A stretch of DNA of 64,000 nt from Pseudomonadaceae bacterium (GTDB taxonomy: Bacteria > Pseudomonadota > Gammaproteobacteria > Pseudomonadales > Azotimanducaceae). Location: assembly GCA_024743435.1 (NCBI GenBank), contig JANSWO010000001.1, forward strand, positions 620,001 through 684,000, given 5' to 3'. Positions 9,068 to 18,615 of the stretch are shown here, one piece after another. A program made the translations under genes and the position numbers. How positions within the stretch are numbered: the stretch's first letter is position 1; each line of letters starts with the position of its first letter. Under the pieces are notes generated by a model. The model did not search any database. It worked only from the letters and a program-made list of their open reading frames with translations, and was not told where the DNA came from.

Positions 9068-10893
9068 AGAGTCGCACCTTCCGCGGGCGGAGCCGGCGGT
9101 GGAGACGCAGGCCGGCCACCGTGCTTGAAGCCGCGCCTGGCCTGGCGTGCTGCGAACCGATGGGGTGACAGCGCCTCAAGCAGTGCCTGCGCTAGCGGCG
9201 CGACTTCGCCGCAGATCATGCTGGCAAGCACCTCGCCTGCCAGCGGTGCAAAGGTTGCCCCCATAGAGCCATGTCCGGCGCTGATCCAAAGCGCCGGTGT
9301 CTGGGTTGCTCCGACAATAGGCGTTCGATCAGACGTTACCGCCCGTTCCGCGCGAAATGCCGTTGAAGTACCTGGACGCATCGTCAGCCCCAGCCGCTGT
9401 GCAAGCGCAACATTGTGCGCGCTCGCTTTGCCGGCACCCCAGGGTTTGTATTCGTAGGTGGCACCGACCGCCGTCTGCCCGCCGTCGACGGGTGCGGCGT
9501 AACCCTCACCGAGCAGTGCACAGCGTAGAGCCGTGTCGTCGAAGACATCGAGCTGGCCGGCGACCGGGAGGATTTCCAGGTTTGCAAGGTCTCCTCGCTC
9601 GTTGCTGCGCGATCCGCAGGCGATTATTTGTGGCGTGTCTGCGGTTGCGCCTGCTGCGTTATCTACCAATGAAATCATTGGGTGATCAAGGAGCTCGGCA
9701 ATGGCCATTCGGCCGTTGATGATGCCCGCATCCGGGAACAACAGGTGTTCGCAGGTCAGCTCCACGCCGGCGATGGCGCTGGCTTCGCTCGCAGAGAGCA
9801 TTGATAGCCACCGGCCTGAGCTTTCATATTGTCGCGCGAGTTCGCGTAGGCGCGCGCTGTCGGTTGTGCCACCAGGGCCTTGCAGAGCGCCTATTGGGTT
9901 AAAGCCCGTTGGGCAACGCTGGCGCATCAGAGCCGCGCTCAAATTGTAGGCGTGAGCGCGTAACTCGGCGGCGGGTGATTGATCCGCCAATAGCCTGCCA
10001 TGCAGCACAATTGCAGGTAAGCCAGAAGCGCCCGCAGCAGCGCCTTGCGGGTCACTGATCTCGACGCTGACCCCTCGCTCGGCGAGCGACCTGGCGGCGC
10101 TCGCGCCAGCAAAACCGGCGCCATGAACGAGACAGTGCTCGGGCAGTGGCCAATCGGCGAGCGCAAGGCTTGTTGCGTCGTTCAACCTCTCACCAGCGAG
10201 AGACTCGCTTTTGTGTGGTTTCTGGTCCACACGGCGGGTTGTAAAACCGGCCGCTTCTAAACGCCTGCGAACATCACCGCTGGCGGTGTATGTCGTCATT
10301 GCGCCACCGGGTCTGACTAGCGAGGCGAAGGCGCTGAGCAACTCGCCTGTCCACATCGCAGGGTTTCGATCCGGCGCAAAACCATCGAAGAGCCATTGAT
10401 CGATGGCGCGCCGCTGTTGCGTACGAAGCTCGAATGCGAAATCGTCGACACTGCCAAAGAACACGGACAGCGTTACACGGCCGGCTGCGAACACTCGCCG
10501 GTGCCAGCCTGGGAGCAGGGGTGGCCAATCGCGCACCAGTGCTCTCGCCAACTCGCCGTCCGGCAGATAGTCGGCAAGGCGCTGCGCATCGTGCTGGCTG
10601 AACGGGTGGGCTTCGCAGCTGATGAAGTGGAGGCTGGCCGACGGTGGCGCGGCGCTTAAGAAACGCTCCGCGCTGACCGTGAAACTGAGCCCGGTGCCAA
10701 AACCGGTTTCTGCCATGGTGTAGCGATCGCGTGCGCGCACGCGTGCGTCGAAACCGATAGGGTCCAGAAAAACCCGGTGTACTTCAGCAGCGCCGTCGGC
10801 GCTGTAGAACGCATCGCCATAGGCTTCGCTGTAGGGTATTCCGTCGCGCAGCGTAAGCGTCGACGGTTCCAGCGCTTGTGTTCGTGCATTCAA
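9064..10893 (-). CDS. mnmC: Bifunctional tRNA 5-methylaminomethyl-2-thiouridine synthesis enzyme
   Basis: Completes mnm5s2U at tRNA wobble position 34. The C-terminal FAD domain removes carboxymethyl from cmnm5U, and the N-terminal domain methylates the product with SAM. Residues 1-230 match the DUF752 methyltransferase (AYGDAFYSADGAAEVHRVFL, then ETGFGTGLSF). The oxidoreductase begins near residue 255 with VHGAGFAGASAARSLAERG and ends with WISAGHGSMG. At 609 residues it is slightly shorter than E. coli MnmC. The start is TTG 10893, seven bases after the sulfurtransferase stop. ATG 10889 is in another frame. Coupling with a sulfur-transfer gene is suggestive but unproven. Confidence 0.95.
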   Translation of the reverse strand: MNARTQALEPSTLTLRDGIPYSEAYGDAFYSADGAAEVHRVFLDPIGFDARVRARDRYTMAETGFGTGLSFTVSAERFLSAAPPSASLHFISCEAHPFSQHDAQRLADYLPDGELARALVRDWPPLLPGWHRRVFAAGRVTLSVFFGSVDDFAFELRTQQRRAIDQWLFDGFAPDRNPAMWTGELLSAFASLVRPGGAMTTYTASGDVRRRLEAAGFTTRRVDQKPHKSESLAGERLNDATSLALADWPLPEHCLVHGAGFAGASAARSLAERGVSVEISDPQGAAAGASGLPAIVLHGRLLADQSPAAELRAHAYNLSAALMRQRCPTGFNPIGALQGPGGTTDSARLRELARQYESSGRWLSMLSASEASAIAGVELTCEHLLFPDAGIINGRMAIAELLDHPMISLVDNAAGATADTPQIIACGSRSNERGDLANLEILPVAGQLDVFDDTALRCALLGEGYAAPVDGGQTAVGATYEYKPWGAGKASAHNVALAQRLGLTMRPGTSTAFRAERAVTSDRTPIVGATQTPALWISAGHGSMGATFAPLAGEVLASMICGEVAPLAQALLEALSPHRFAARQARRGFKHGGRPASPPPAPPAEGATL

Positions 10894-10899
10894 GCCGGG

Positions 10900-11733
10900 T
10901 CAGGCGGCTGGCTGTCGTGGCCGGGATGCATCGAGTAGCCACTCGCTCCAACTGCCGGGATACAACACGCCTTCATCGCGGCCGGCTAAACGTAGGGCGA
11001 ACAGGTTGTGCGCCGCCGTGACGCCGGAACCGCAATAGGCGATCACCGGATCCGCCAGGTCAGCAAAACGCGCTGCAAGCTCGTCGCTGGATTTGAATCG
11101 GCCGACGCTGTTCAGGTTGCCTTGGAACGGCAGGCAAGTGGCGCCCGGAATGTGCCCTGCGACAGCATCGATAGGTTCTACCTCTCCATTAAAGCGCTCC
11201 TTGGTGCGCGCATCGATGAGGCTCTGATGGCCAAGGTTGGCTGCCAGCTCGGAGGCGGAAATTGTTTTGGTTAGGCTGTCGCGGCGGGTGAACGTGGCGG
11301 GCGTGCGCGTCTGCTCACCAGCTTGGAGTTCTTTCGGGTTTGCCAACTCCCAAGCGTTCAGGCCACCGTCGAGCATGGCCACATTGTCGTGGCCAAGCCA
11401 GCGAACGCACCACCAGGCTCGTGCTGCCATCGCTCCGCCAACATCATCGTAGACAACGATTCGGCTTGCATCGGATGCACCCAGCTCGCCGAGGCGGTTT
11501 GCGAGCACATTGGGATCCGGAAGCGGGTGTCGACCGCCAGGCCCCGGTGGGCCTGCGAGATCCCGGTCGAGGTCCAGGTGGAGAGCGCCCGGGATGTGCC
11601 CGGCAAGCCAGGCCCTGCGTCCCCATTGCGCCTCGCCCAGCTTCGAACGGCAATCGAAGAGGACAATATCGTTGCCGGTGCAGGCCTCGGCCGCGACGAG
11701 ATAGCGGTCTCGAGGGGATGTCGTTGGAGTCAT
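10900..11733 (-). CDS. sseA: Thiosulfate/3-mercaptopyruvate sulfurtransferase, two-domain rhodanese
   Basis: Transfers sulfane sulfur from 3-mercaptopyruvate or thiosulfate to an acceptor. There are two tandem rhodanese domains in 277 residues. The first, inactive one contains FDCRSKLGEAQWGR and HIPGALHLDLD; the second contains LIDARTKERFNGE and the catalytic loop CGSGVTA near residue 240. A CGSGVTA loop is typical of mercaptopyruvate sulfurtransferases. ATG 11733 is chosen because the longer open frame up to 12039 has no family similarity. It probably forms a two-gene operon with mnmC. Confidence 0.93.
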   Translation of the reverse strand: MTPTTSPRDRYLVAAEACTGNDIVLFDCRSKLGEAQWGRRAWLAGHIPGALHLDLDRDLAGPPGPGGRHPLPDPNVLANRLGELGASDASRIVVYDDVGGAMAARAWWCVRWLGHDNVAMLDGGLNAWELANPKELQAGEQTRTPATFTRRDSLTKTISASELAANLGHQSLIDARTKERFNGEVEPIDAVAGHIPGATCLPFQGNLNSVGRFKSSDELAARFADLADPVIAYCGSGVTAAHNLFALRLAGRDEGVLYPGSWSEWLLDASRPRQPAA

Positions 11734-12209
11734 GGTTGAGTCATCTGCGGCAAATACGGTGGATATTGTCGGACAATTACGTGATTTTATGGTTCGAAAA
11801 CTCGCTTTGAAGGGTAAATGGCCCCACATACGGGTTGCGGACGAGCCGTTGCGACCGGACTGACGGTTAGCGCTCCGCGCCGCCCGGGAGCCAGCGAGCT
11901 GAGTGCATGTGTGCCAGAGTTCGGCGCAAGTCACAATAACGGCTTCTACGCGCTGCGAACACGGCAGCACGGGGTATACTGAAAGCCAGGTTAAAACAAG
12001 CTTATGACCAGTGGTAAGTCGCGTAAACGCTTGCCACAATCCGCGCTCGGCGGCCGGGTAAACCTCGGCCTCTGTGTGATGTGTCCCTGGCTTGATGCCC
12101 TGGTCGCATCGACGCGACCTTTATTTTGCCCAGAGCGAATACCTCGCCAGCGGTAAAGACGCATCGGCCACATTGGCCCGACGCACACAGACAGGAGATC
12201 TGAAGCGGC
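11734..12209 (+). other. Divergent intergenic region between sseA and the desaturase
   Basis: No convincing gene in 476 bp: the small open frames on both strands look like no known family and lack good ribosome sites. It should hold the promoters of sseA (leftward) and the desaturase (rightward). Visible elements are the 13-bp inverted repeat at 11765-11777 and a TATACT hexamer at 11975-11980 without a good -35 partner. AGGAG at 12193-12197 precedes the desaturase start at a rather long spacing. Confidence 0.6.
11765..11777. promoter_or_regulatory. Palindrome ATTGTC-G-GACAAT upstream of sseA
   Basis: Perfect 6-bp arms around a single base, about 32 bp before the sseA start codon. The position and symmetry suggest an operator for a dimeric repressor or part of the sseA leader. 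No second copy was noticed nearby, so chance remains possible. Confidence 0.35.
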
Positions 12210-13427
12210 ATGTTGCTAGAACTAGTGAACTTTTTAGTTGGCGGCCTCACGAAAGCATCCATCTGGGAGATGGTTGCTTATACGTTGGTGCTGACGCACA
12301 TCACCATGATTTCGGTGACGGTTTATCTGCACCGGCATTCCGCGCATCGCAGCGTCGATGTTCATCCGGCGCTCGGACACTTCTTCCGCTTCTGGCTGTG
12401 GGTGACCACGTCCATGAATACAAAAGAGTGGACTGCGGTGCACCGTAAGCACCACGCTTTCTGCGAAACCGAAGACGATCCGCACAGCCCGGTAGTGAAC
12501 GGCCTGGGTTCGATTCTGTCGCGCGGCGCCGAGTACTACGCAGACGCAGCAACCGAGGAAACGCTCGATCGTTACGGCCGAGGCACCCCGGATGACTGGA
12601 TGGAGCGCAACGTCTACGAGCGTCATCAGCAGATGGGTATCCTCGCGATGTTCATTATCAACGTCGCGTTGTTTGGCGTTGCGGGTATCACGATCTGGGC
12701 TATTCAGATGGCCTGGACGCCTATCTTCGCCGCTGGTGTGATTAACGGCATTGGCCATGCATTCGGCTATCGCAACTTTGAGTGCCCTGACGCGGCGACC
12801 AACATCTCGCCCTGGGGCATCCTGATTGCTGGCGAAGAACTGCATAACAACCACCACACGTATCCGAACTCGGCCAAACTGTCCGTTAAGCCTTGGGAGT
12901 TTGATATCGGTTGGATGTACATCCGGCTGTTCGAAAGCGTTGGCCTTGCCAAGGCGCTCTCCACCGGTCCGGTCGTGGAGCAGGATCCGAACAAAGGCCA
13001 GCTCGACATGGATACGGTATGGGCATTGCTCAACGATCGTTTCCGAGTCATGTCGCGTTATGCCGATGAAGTGGTGAAGCCGGTTGTTGTTGAAGCGAAG
13101 GCTACGCAACAAGCAGTTGGCAAATCGGCTAAAGGCACGTTCCGTCGCGCCAAATCGGTTCTGACGCGTGAGGAGCTTCTGGTCAGTGAGAAGGATCGAG
13201 CTCGCATTGGTGAGCTTGTCAGCTCATCACCTGCCCTCAAGACGGTCTACGACATGCGCGTTCGCCTGCAGGAAATCTGGGCCAAGCGCGGCGGTAACTC
13301 CGAGGAGCTGCTGGCTAGCCTCAAGCAGTGGTGTGCGGACGCAGAAGCGTCCGGTATTCGTGCGATGCGCGATTTTGCGGAAGAGCTGAAGTCTTACACG
13401 ATCCCGCCGAGAACGGCGACTGCCTGA
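12210..13427 (+). CDS. Acyl-CoA/lipid delta-9-type fatty acid desaturase
   Basis: A membrane di-iron desaturase that introduces a double bond into acyl chains with oxygen and electrons from a redox partner. All three histidine boxes are present: HRHSAH (HxxxxH) near residue 37, HRKHH (HxxHH) near 76, and HNNHH (HxxHH) near 213. Hydrophobic pairs surround them (residues 20-35, 48-65, 145-185). The 405-residue product has a roughly 120-residue soluble C-terminal tail (SSPALKTVYDMR to MRDFAEELKSY), which also occurs in Pseudomonas-type acyl-CoA desaturases. ATG 12210 follows AGGAG at 12193-12197. It probably adjusts membrane fluidity; exact regioselectivity cannot be read from the sequence. Confidence 0.93.
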   Translation: MLLELVNFLVGGLTKASIWEMVAYTLVLTHITMISVTVYLHRHSAHRSVDVHPALGHFFRFWLWVTTSMNTKEWTAVHRKHHAFCETEDDPHSPVVNGLGSILSRGAEYYADAATEETLDRYGRGTPDDWMERNVYERHQQMGILAMFIINVALFGVAGITIWAIQMAWTPIFAAGVINGIGHAFGYRNFECPDAATNISPWGILIAGEELHNNHHTYPNSAKLSVKPWEFDIGWMYIRLFESVGLAKALSTGPVVEQDPNKGQLDMDTVWALLNDRFRVMSRYADEVVKPVVVEAKATQQAVGKSAKGTFRRAKSVLTREELLVSEKDRARIGELVSSSPALKTVYDMRVRLQEIWAKRGGNSEELLASLKQWCADAEASGIRAMRDFAEELKSYTIPPRTATA

Positions 13428-13483
13428 TCCAGCTTGCTCGGGCTAGCCGGTTTACACAACTGGCTTGGCACCGACGCCCTTCA

Positions 13484-13507
13484 CTACGCCAGCTCACGCT
13501 GGCGTAG
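13484..13507. terminator. Perfect hairpin across the stop codon of the MFS gene
   Basis: CTACGCCAGC, a TCAC loop, then GCTGGCGTAG gives a 10-bp perfect stem between the convergent desaturase and MFS genes. The inverted repeat includes the MFS stop codon and its last codons. There is no long T-run on either side, so if it terminates transcription it is not a textbook intrinsic terminator. It could serve both convergent genes. Confidence 0.5.
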
Positions 13508-14821
13508 TTCGTTCTGGACCCTGGCAACCTCATCGCGCTCCAGTGGATAGCGAATCATCGGCAGATACGCGAGTGCCAATGCGATGGCTGGCACGATAGC
13601 GTAGGTAAAGAGCAGGCCGTCGAGCGCTGCGTCGCTGTTGTTCTCGCCGGGCTGAAAGCCGAAGCCCAGTTCGACCAGCGGCAGCGTTATGCCCACCGAC
13701 AGTGCTGAGGCGAGTTTGCTCGTCGTCAGGAGCAACGAGTAGTACATGGCGGTGCGTTTGTTGCCGGATTCCAGCTCATCGAGATCGGTGATGTCCGCGA
13801 GCATTGATCGCAGCAACGCCGGCGCAGCCCCGAACGCGATGCCAAAGGCGAGCGTGTAGCCCCACAGCAATACGGCGTTCCCCGGTTCGGCGAGCAGGTA
13901 CACACCGACCTCGACGATAACGCCATAGACGATTGACACTTTGATCGCCGCGGTTTTGCCGATGCGGTAAGCCAGTTTCATCCATAGCGGCATCGCCAGC
14001 GTTCCGGACAGAAAGAACAGCAACAGTGCAAAGCTTGCGTGGGAGCCGAGTTCGAAGATGTAGCTCGCCATGAAAATATACAGCGCGCCGGAAGCCGCCA
14101 GGGCGAAGCCAGTCAGCAAATCGGTGATCAATACCCGTCGCAGCAGACGATTGCCGACAAGTACCGACAGGGCCTCTTTGAGACTGATTGACGCACCGCT
14201 TCTGGCGTTGGAGTCCGGCACAAACATGAATAGCGGCAGGGCCATCAGCGGGATCAGAATCACGATGTACCAACCCATCGCGCCAACCATGTCAGCAAAA
14301 TCGCCGTCGCCGAACAGATCAACGGCGGCAGGAATCGCCAGTACAGTGGTCATGCCCACCATCACGAACATCTCGCGCCAGCCGAATAACCGTGAGCGCT
14401 CGTCGTAGGTAGGCGCAAGTTCTGCACCCCACGACTGATGCGCGATCCCAACCATTGTGTAGCCGATGTAGAGCACGAAAAGCCAGATGCCCAGGTAGGC
14501 GCCGTTCGCCGTTTGGGGGTCTGGCAGGTACAGCATGTACGCAGCGAGCATGAGAATTGGCAGCGACACCGCCACCCACGGCTTACGGCGTCCCCAGCGA
14601 GTATCTACCCGATCGATCAGAACGCCCATTATGGGGTCTGTAACCGTGTCCCAAATGCGCGCCAACGTGAAGATGATGCCCACGGTTGTGAGGCTGAGGC
14701 CCAGCGTTTCGCCGTAGAACGGCGGCAGATAGACCGCAATCGGCATGGTCATCGCAGCGAGAGGCATCCAAATGCCGGAGTGGCTCGCGAGGGTGCGTTT
14801 GGATAGCAGTTGCGACATCAA
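13484..14821 (-). CDS. MFS transporter, GPH sugar:cation symporter (MelB-like)
   Basis: A 12-helix inner-membrane symporter of the glycoside-pentoside-hexuronide:cation family. The N-terminal half has the family signature DTVTDPIMGVLIDRVDTRWGR, whose acidic residues correspond to the cation site in MelB, followed by RRKPWVAVSLP. At 445 residues it is full length. No sugar-degrading gene is adjacent, so the substrate is unknown; in marine Gammaproteobacteria such orphans often belong to poorly defined subfamilies. Start codon choice between 14821 and 14818 is arbitrary (two Met in a row). Its stop codon is part of a strong hairpin. Confidence 0.88.
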   Translation of the reverse strand: MMSQLLSKRTLASHSGIWMPLAAMTMPIAVYLPPFYGETLGLSLTTVGIIFTLARIWDTVTDPIMGVLIDRVDTRWGRRKPWVAVSLPILMLAAYMLYLPDPQTANGAYLGIWLFVLYIGYTMVGIAHQSWGAELAPTYDERSRLFGWREMFVMVGMTTVLAIPAAVDLFGDGDFADMVGAMGWYIVILIPLMALPLFMFVPDSNARSGASISLKEALSVLVGNRLLRRVLITDLLTGFALAASGALYIFMASYIFELGSHASFALLLFFLSGTLAMPLWMKLAYRIGKTAAIKVSIVYGVIVEVGVYLLAEPGNAVLLWGYTLAFGIAFGAAPALLRSMLADITDLDELESGNKRTAMYYSLLLTTSKLASALSVGITLPLVELGFGFQPGENNSDAALDGLLFTYAIVPAIALALAYLPMIRYPLERDEVARVQNELRQRELA

Positions 14822-14898
14822 CGGAACGGGTGAGCTTGGATCATCGGCTGATCATGCCTGAGTTTTCAGATGCTCAGGAGGTTGCGTTTCGCGGCGCG

Positions 14899-16611
14899 TT
14901 ACATGCGCTCGATGACGTCGATACCCAGTAGGTCCAATCCGCTTGCGAGGGTGTTTGCGGTGCGCGCGCACAGCGCCAAGCGGCTGGAAGCCTGCTCGGG
15001 AGTGTCGGCTGTCAGCACTGGACAGGCTTCATAGAAGCTCGTGAAGCGTTGGGCCAGCTCGAACAGATAGCCGCAGAGATGGTGTGGTGAGGCGTCGGCG
15101 CCAACCTGCTCCACCACTTCCGGGAAGCGCAGTAGCGCGAGCGCCAGCAGGCGCTCGCTCGGTGCGTCCAGCTGGCTTTGATCACTCGCCACGAGGCCTT
15201 TGGCTTCAGAGCGCCGAAACAGGCTGCGAATGCGAGCGTACGCGTACTGCAGATACGGCGCTGTGTTGCCGTCAAAGCTCAACATCTGATCCCAATCGAA
15301 GACGTAATCGCTGGTTCGATTCTTCGATAGATCTGCGTACTTGATGGCGCCGATCCCAACGGCCTCGGCGATCGATGACTGCTCAGCTGCAGTGATTTCG
15401 GGGTTTTTAGCCAGCACTAGAGCGGACGCACGTTCGACCGCTTCATCGAGAAGAGCCGCTAACCGGATAACGCCTCCAGATCGGGTTTTGAAGGGTTTGC
15501 CGTCAGCGCCGAGCATCGCGCCGAATGGCATATGCTCCAGGCTGATCGACTCGTCCGCAAAACCGGCAGCGCGAGCAACGGCAAACACCTGCTTGAAGTG
15601 CAGGGCCTGACGCGTATCCGTGAAGACCAGCACTCGATCCGCTTTCAGCGTGTCCTGACGGTAGCGAACCGCTGCCAGATCGGTGGTCGCGTACAGATAG
15701 CCGCCGTCGGATTTCTGCACGATGACCGGTAGCGGCGTGCCGTCTTTGCCCTTGAATTCATCGAGGAAGACACATTGGGCGCCGTCACTCTCAGTCAGAA
15801 CGCCAGCTTCCTGCAGTAGCGTAAGGGTGTTGTCCAGTTCGTCGTTGTAGGCTGACTCTGCGTGAACGTCCTCACGGTCCAGCTTGACGCCCAGGCGGTC
15901 GTAAACGGCCTGGCAGTGCGCGAGGGAGATATCGATGAAACGCTGCCATTGCAGGCGTGCTTCAGCTTCACCGCCTTGAAGCTCTACCACGCGCTGACGC
16001 GCACGCTCGGCGAAGTCGGCATCTTCATCAAAGCGTTTCTTGGCCGCCCGGTAGAAGTCTTCGAGGTCCGCCAGCGGACTGGCATTGTCACCCGCGCCGG
16101 TTTCTTCGACGTAACACAGGAGCATGCCAAACTGAGTGCCCCAGTCACCGACGTGGTTCTGGCGAATAACGGTATGCCCGAGTGCTTCCAGGACACGCGC
16201 CACCGCATCGCCAATGATGGTCGACCGCAGGTGACCCACATGCATCTCTTTGGCGAGGTTTGGGCTCGAATAGTCCACGACCACCCGTTTGGGGGCGCTG
16301 ACGCTGAGGCTGATGTCCTTGGCCAGCCGAGCGGCGAGGAATGTCGGCGCGAAGGTAACGTTGATGAAGCCCGGGCCGGCGATACTGACATCGCTGGCGA
16401 TATCGCTCAGATCGAGGGCTTCGACAACGCGCTGGGCGACAGCGCGCGGGTTTTCGCCAAGGCGCTTGGCAGCGCCCATGACGCCGTTGGCCTGGTAGTC
16501 GCCGAACTCGGGTTTCGCCGCCAGCTGGATAACCGGTGGTGCACCGGCTAGGCCAACCTGCTCGAACGCCTGCGTAACTCGCTCCGCGAGCAGCGCTCGC
16601 AGGCTGATCAT
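14899..16611 (-). CDS. argS: Arginyl-tRNA synthetase
   Basis: Charges tRNA-Arg; a class I synthetase that requires the tRNA for amino acid activation. It has 570 residues. The N-terminal Add1 domain carries AKPEFGDYQANG, the HIGH box appears as HVGH in SPNLAKEMHVGHLRST near residue 120, and the C-terminal DALR anticodon domain ends with CPVLTADTPEQASSRLALC. The start ATG 16611 overlaps the stop of the upstream cold-shock-domain gene (ATGA), so the two are translationally coupled, together with the cyclophilin further upstream. Confidence 0.97.
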   Translation of the reverse strand: MISLRALLAERVTQAFEQVGLAGAPPVIQLAAKPEFGDYQANGVMGAAKRLGENPRAVAQRVVEALDLSDIASDVSIAGPGFINVTFAPTFLAARLAKDISLSVSAPKRVVVDYSSPNLAKEMHVGHLRSTIIGDAVARVLEALGHTVIRQNHVGDWGTQFGMLLCYVEETGAGDNASPLADLEDFYRAAKKRFDEDADFAERARQRVVELQGGEAEARLQWQRFIDISLAHCQAVYDRLGVKLDREDVHAESAYNDELDNTLTLLQEAGVLTESDGAQCVFLDEFKGKDGTPLPVIVQKSDGGYLYATTDLAAVRYRQDTLKADRVLVFTDTRQALHFKQVFAVARAAGFADESISLEHMPFGAMLGADGKPFKTRSGGVIRLAALLDEAVERASALVLAKNPEITAAEQSSIAEAVGIGAIKYADLSKNRTSDYVFDWDQMLSFDGNTAPYLQYAYARIRSLFRRSEAKGLVASDQSQLDAPSERLLALALLRFPEVVEQVGADASPHHLCGYLFELAQRFTSFYEACPVLTADTPEQASSRLALCARTANTLASGLDLLGIDVIERM

Positions 16612-17192
16612 GCGGCGCTGACGTCCTCGGCCTGCAGGCCTTTGTCGTGGTCGGTGACGATGTACTTCACGTCCTGCCCGTCGCGCAGATTTGGACGGCG
16701 ACCATCTTCACCGGAGCGGACGCTGCGGTAGTGAACGAAAATCTCTTCGCCGTTCGGGCGCACGATGAAGCCGAAGCCTTTGGAGCGGCTGAACCATTTG
16801 ACGTTACCGGACTCGTAATCGCCGGTGACGGGTTTGCCTTCGTGTTGAATCGGGGCGCCCGGCTTGCCTGCTGGCTGGTCGTCGTCACGGGGCTTGCGCT
16901 CGCGTGGCTTGTCCTGGTTGCGCGATCCGCGATTGCGATCGTTGCCACCGCGATCATTGCGGTTGCCACGATTTCCCTGGGCTTTCGGGCCGCTAGAGGC
17001 TGCAGCGGCCGGTGCGGCGCCTGTGATGGTGCGTAGAGCGGTTCGGGCATTGACCACGGCTACGATGAACATCAGTACCAGGGTAACGATGAATGCAATG
17101 ACCGGAGCATCGATCAAGAAGCGGAAGGTGATGCCAGTGCTGATGGCGGCCAGCAGAAGTGAACTGGCGACGGCGACGAATAGAAGTTTCAT
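16608..17192 (-). CDS. Membrane-anchored cold-shock-domain protein
   Basis: Domain order: two predicted membrane helices at residues 1-22 and 30-50, a long Arg/Asn/Gly/Asp-rich and probably disordered linker (about 60-115), then a cold-shock domain at about 128-194. The RNP1-like motif KGFGFIV and the RNP2-like IFVHYRSV are both present, so nucleic acid binding is likely intact. A CSD tied to the membrane by an RG-rich linker points to RNA handling at the inner membrane, but the role is unknown. It overlaps argS by 4 bp and follows the cyclophilin gene by about 30 bp, so the three probably form one transcript. Confidence 0.88.
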   Translation of the reverse strand: MKLLFVAVASSLLLAAISTGITFRFLIDAPVIAFIVTLVLMFIVAVVNARTALRTITGAAPAAAASSGPKAQGNRGNRNDRGGNDRNRGSRNQDKPRERKPRDDDQPAGKPGAPIQHEGKPVTGDYESGNVKWFSRSKGFGFIVRPNGEEIFVHYRSVRSGEDGRRPNLRDGQDVKYIVTDHDKGLQAEDVSAA

Positions 17193-17224
17193 GGCGTACT
17201 ACGTTGGTAAAAACGGCGCGCAGT

Positions 17225-17872
17225 TTACTGTTTTTCGGACGCTTTTGCTGCATCTGTCGTGGAATCAGCTGATTCCACCGTGACAGCAGCTCCCCGGGCT
17301 CGAATCGACTCAACGATGATCGGCGTTTCTGGCACATCCGGCATCGCCGCTTTGATGTGCGTGTCTGCGAGTTCGATTTCTTCAACCACGTCCATGCCGG
17401 CAATGACCCGGCCAAACACCGTGTACCCGGGTTGCCCCCGCTTCGGGTCCAGGAACTTGTTGTTTTTGACGTTGATGAAGAACTGAGAGGTTGCCGAGTC
17501 TGGGTCGCGCAGGCGCGCCATTGCCACCGTGCCTTTCTTGTTTCTCGGGCCGTTCAGTGACTCATTGACCGTCGTCTCCTCGATCCGGCGTCGAGTCATG
17601 TCCGGCAGAAACCCGCCCGTCTGAATCATGAAGCCTGCGATCACCCGGTGGAAAATCAGACCGTCGTAAAACCCCTCGTCAGCCAGGCGGCGGAAATTGG
17701 CGACTGTCTTGGGCGAGTCTTCCGGCAGCAGTTCAATCGAGATTACGCCCAGGTTGGTGGTGATGTCGTAGACCGGATTGGCCTCGCTTGCGTGACCGGG
17801 CTGGGCCAGCAGGGCGGTAAGCACGGTCAGTACGGTAATGATCACAACGAGGGTGCTGGCGCGGGGATTCAT
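17225..17872 (-). CDS. Periplasmic cyclophilin-type peptidyl-prolyl cis-trans isomerase
   Basis: Speeds proline isomerisation in folding proteins. From ATG 17872 the product is 215 residues: a signal peptide (about 1-29, ending AQPGHAS), then a cyclophilin domain with the active-site segment FHRVIAGFMIQTGG, SQFFINV and GYTVFGRVIAGMDVV. A 30-residue Ser/Thr/Ala-rich tail follows. The longer open frame up to 18085 runs into repeat DNA and is not family-like. PpiA is the nearest named relative. It heads the group with the cold-shock-domain protein and argS; its upstream side borders the first repeat block, whose nearest hairpins would lie in its leader if transcription began there. Confidence 0.92.
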   Translation of the reverse strand: MNPRASTLVVIITVLTVLTALLAQPGHASEANPVYDITTNLGVISIELLPEDSPKTVANFRRLADEGFYDGLIFHRVIAGFMIQTGGFLPDMTRRRIEETTVNESLNGPRNKKGTVAMARLRDPDSATSQFFINVKNNKFLDPKRGQPGYTVFGRVIAGMDVVEEIELADTHIKAAMPDVPETPIIVESIRARGAAVTVESADSTTDAAKASEKQ

Positions 17873-18111
17873 GGTTGGGTGTGTCCGGGGTTTGAGGTTG
17901 CGCGCCATGCTAGGCGGGGTTGGCGGAGGTGGCAAATGGGGGGTGAGCTTCGATGTGGCGATCTCCATCCCACCGTCATCGCGAAGGAAGCCGAAGGCTG
18001 ACTGCGGCGATCTCCGGGGTTTGAAAGGGAGTGTATTAGCGCGACTGCGTGAGTGATCGGCGGACTGTTTACCCGCGCGGCGCACCTCCGTGTGCTTGCG
18101 CTGTTATACGA

Positions 18112-18466
18112 CCGCCGAATCCCTTCGGCGGCGGGCTCGCACGTCCATGTGCTCGCTGGCTGCATGGTCCTAACTGGGGCGCCCGCATCCTTGCGGGCAT
18201 CACGGTCGGCGCTACCCGGTTGCTCGGCATACCACATCTACTCGTCGTCGCGAGGAGGAGCGGAGCTTCGACGTGGCGATCTCCGGAGTTTGAATGGGAG
18301 TGTATTCACGCGACTGCGCGCACGACCGGCGGACTGTCTACCCGCGCGGCGGCCTTCCTGGCCTTGCGCTATTTCGCGACCAGCGCGGTCCGCGCGCTGG
18401 CGGGGCCGCACATCCCTGTGCGGCCAAAGCCTCGGTGCTCCCTGGGGTGCCCGCATCCTTGCGGGC
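18112..18466 (-). repeat. Left group of GGA-loop hairpins (minus-strand sense)
   Basis: Perfect stems with 4-5 base loops at 18112-18131 (CCGCCGAA/TTCGGCGG), 18181-18198 and 18449-18466 (GCCCGCA/TGCGGGC), 18380-18400 (CCAGCGCG/CGCGCTGG) and 18404-18425 (GGCCGCACA/TGTGCGGCC). Plus-strand loops are TCCC, TCCT or GTCCG, that is GGA on the minus strand. This is the sense strand of the cyclophilin gene downstream at 17872. Confidence 0.8.
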
Positions 18467-18615
18467 ATCACGTTTAAGCGCTGCGCAGTTGTTCAACACC
18501 GCCACCTGCAACATCTCGGCACCGTGAGAAGATCGCTATGTCGAAGCTCTGCTTCTCCTCGCGACGACGGTTAGCGACAGCATGCCCAAACAACCGGGTA
18601 GCGCCCAAACGAGAT

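Noticed and set aside
12234-13112. A 292-codon frame antisense to the desaturase
   Set aside because: Shadow of the desaturase; composition rich in His/Arg/Val with no family signature.
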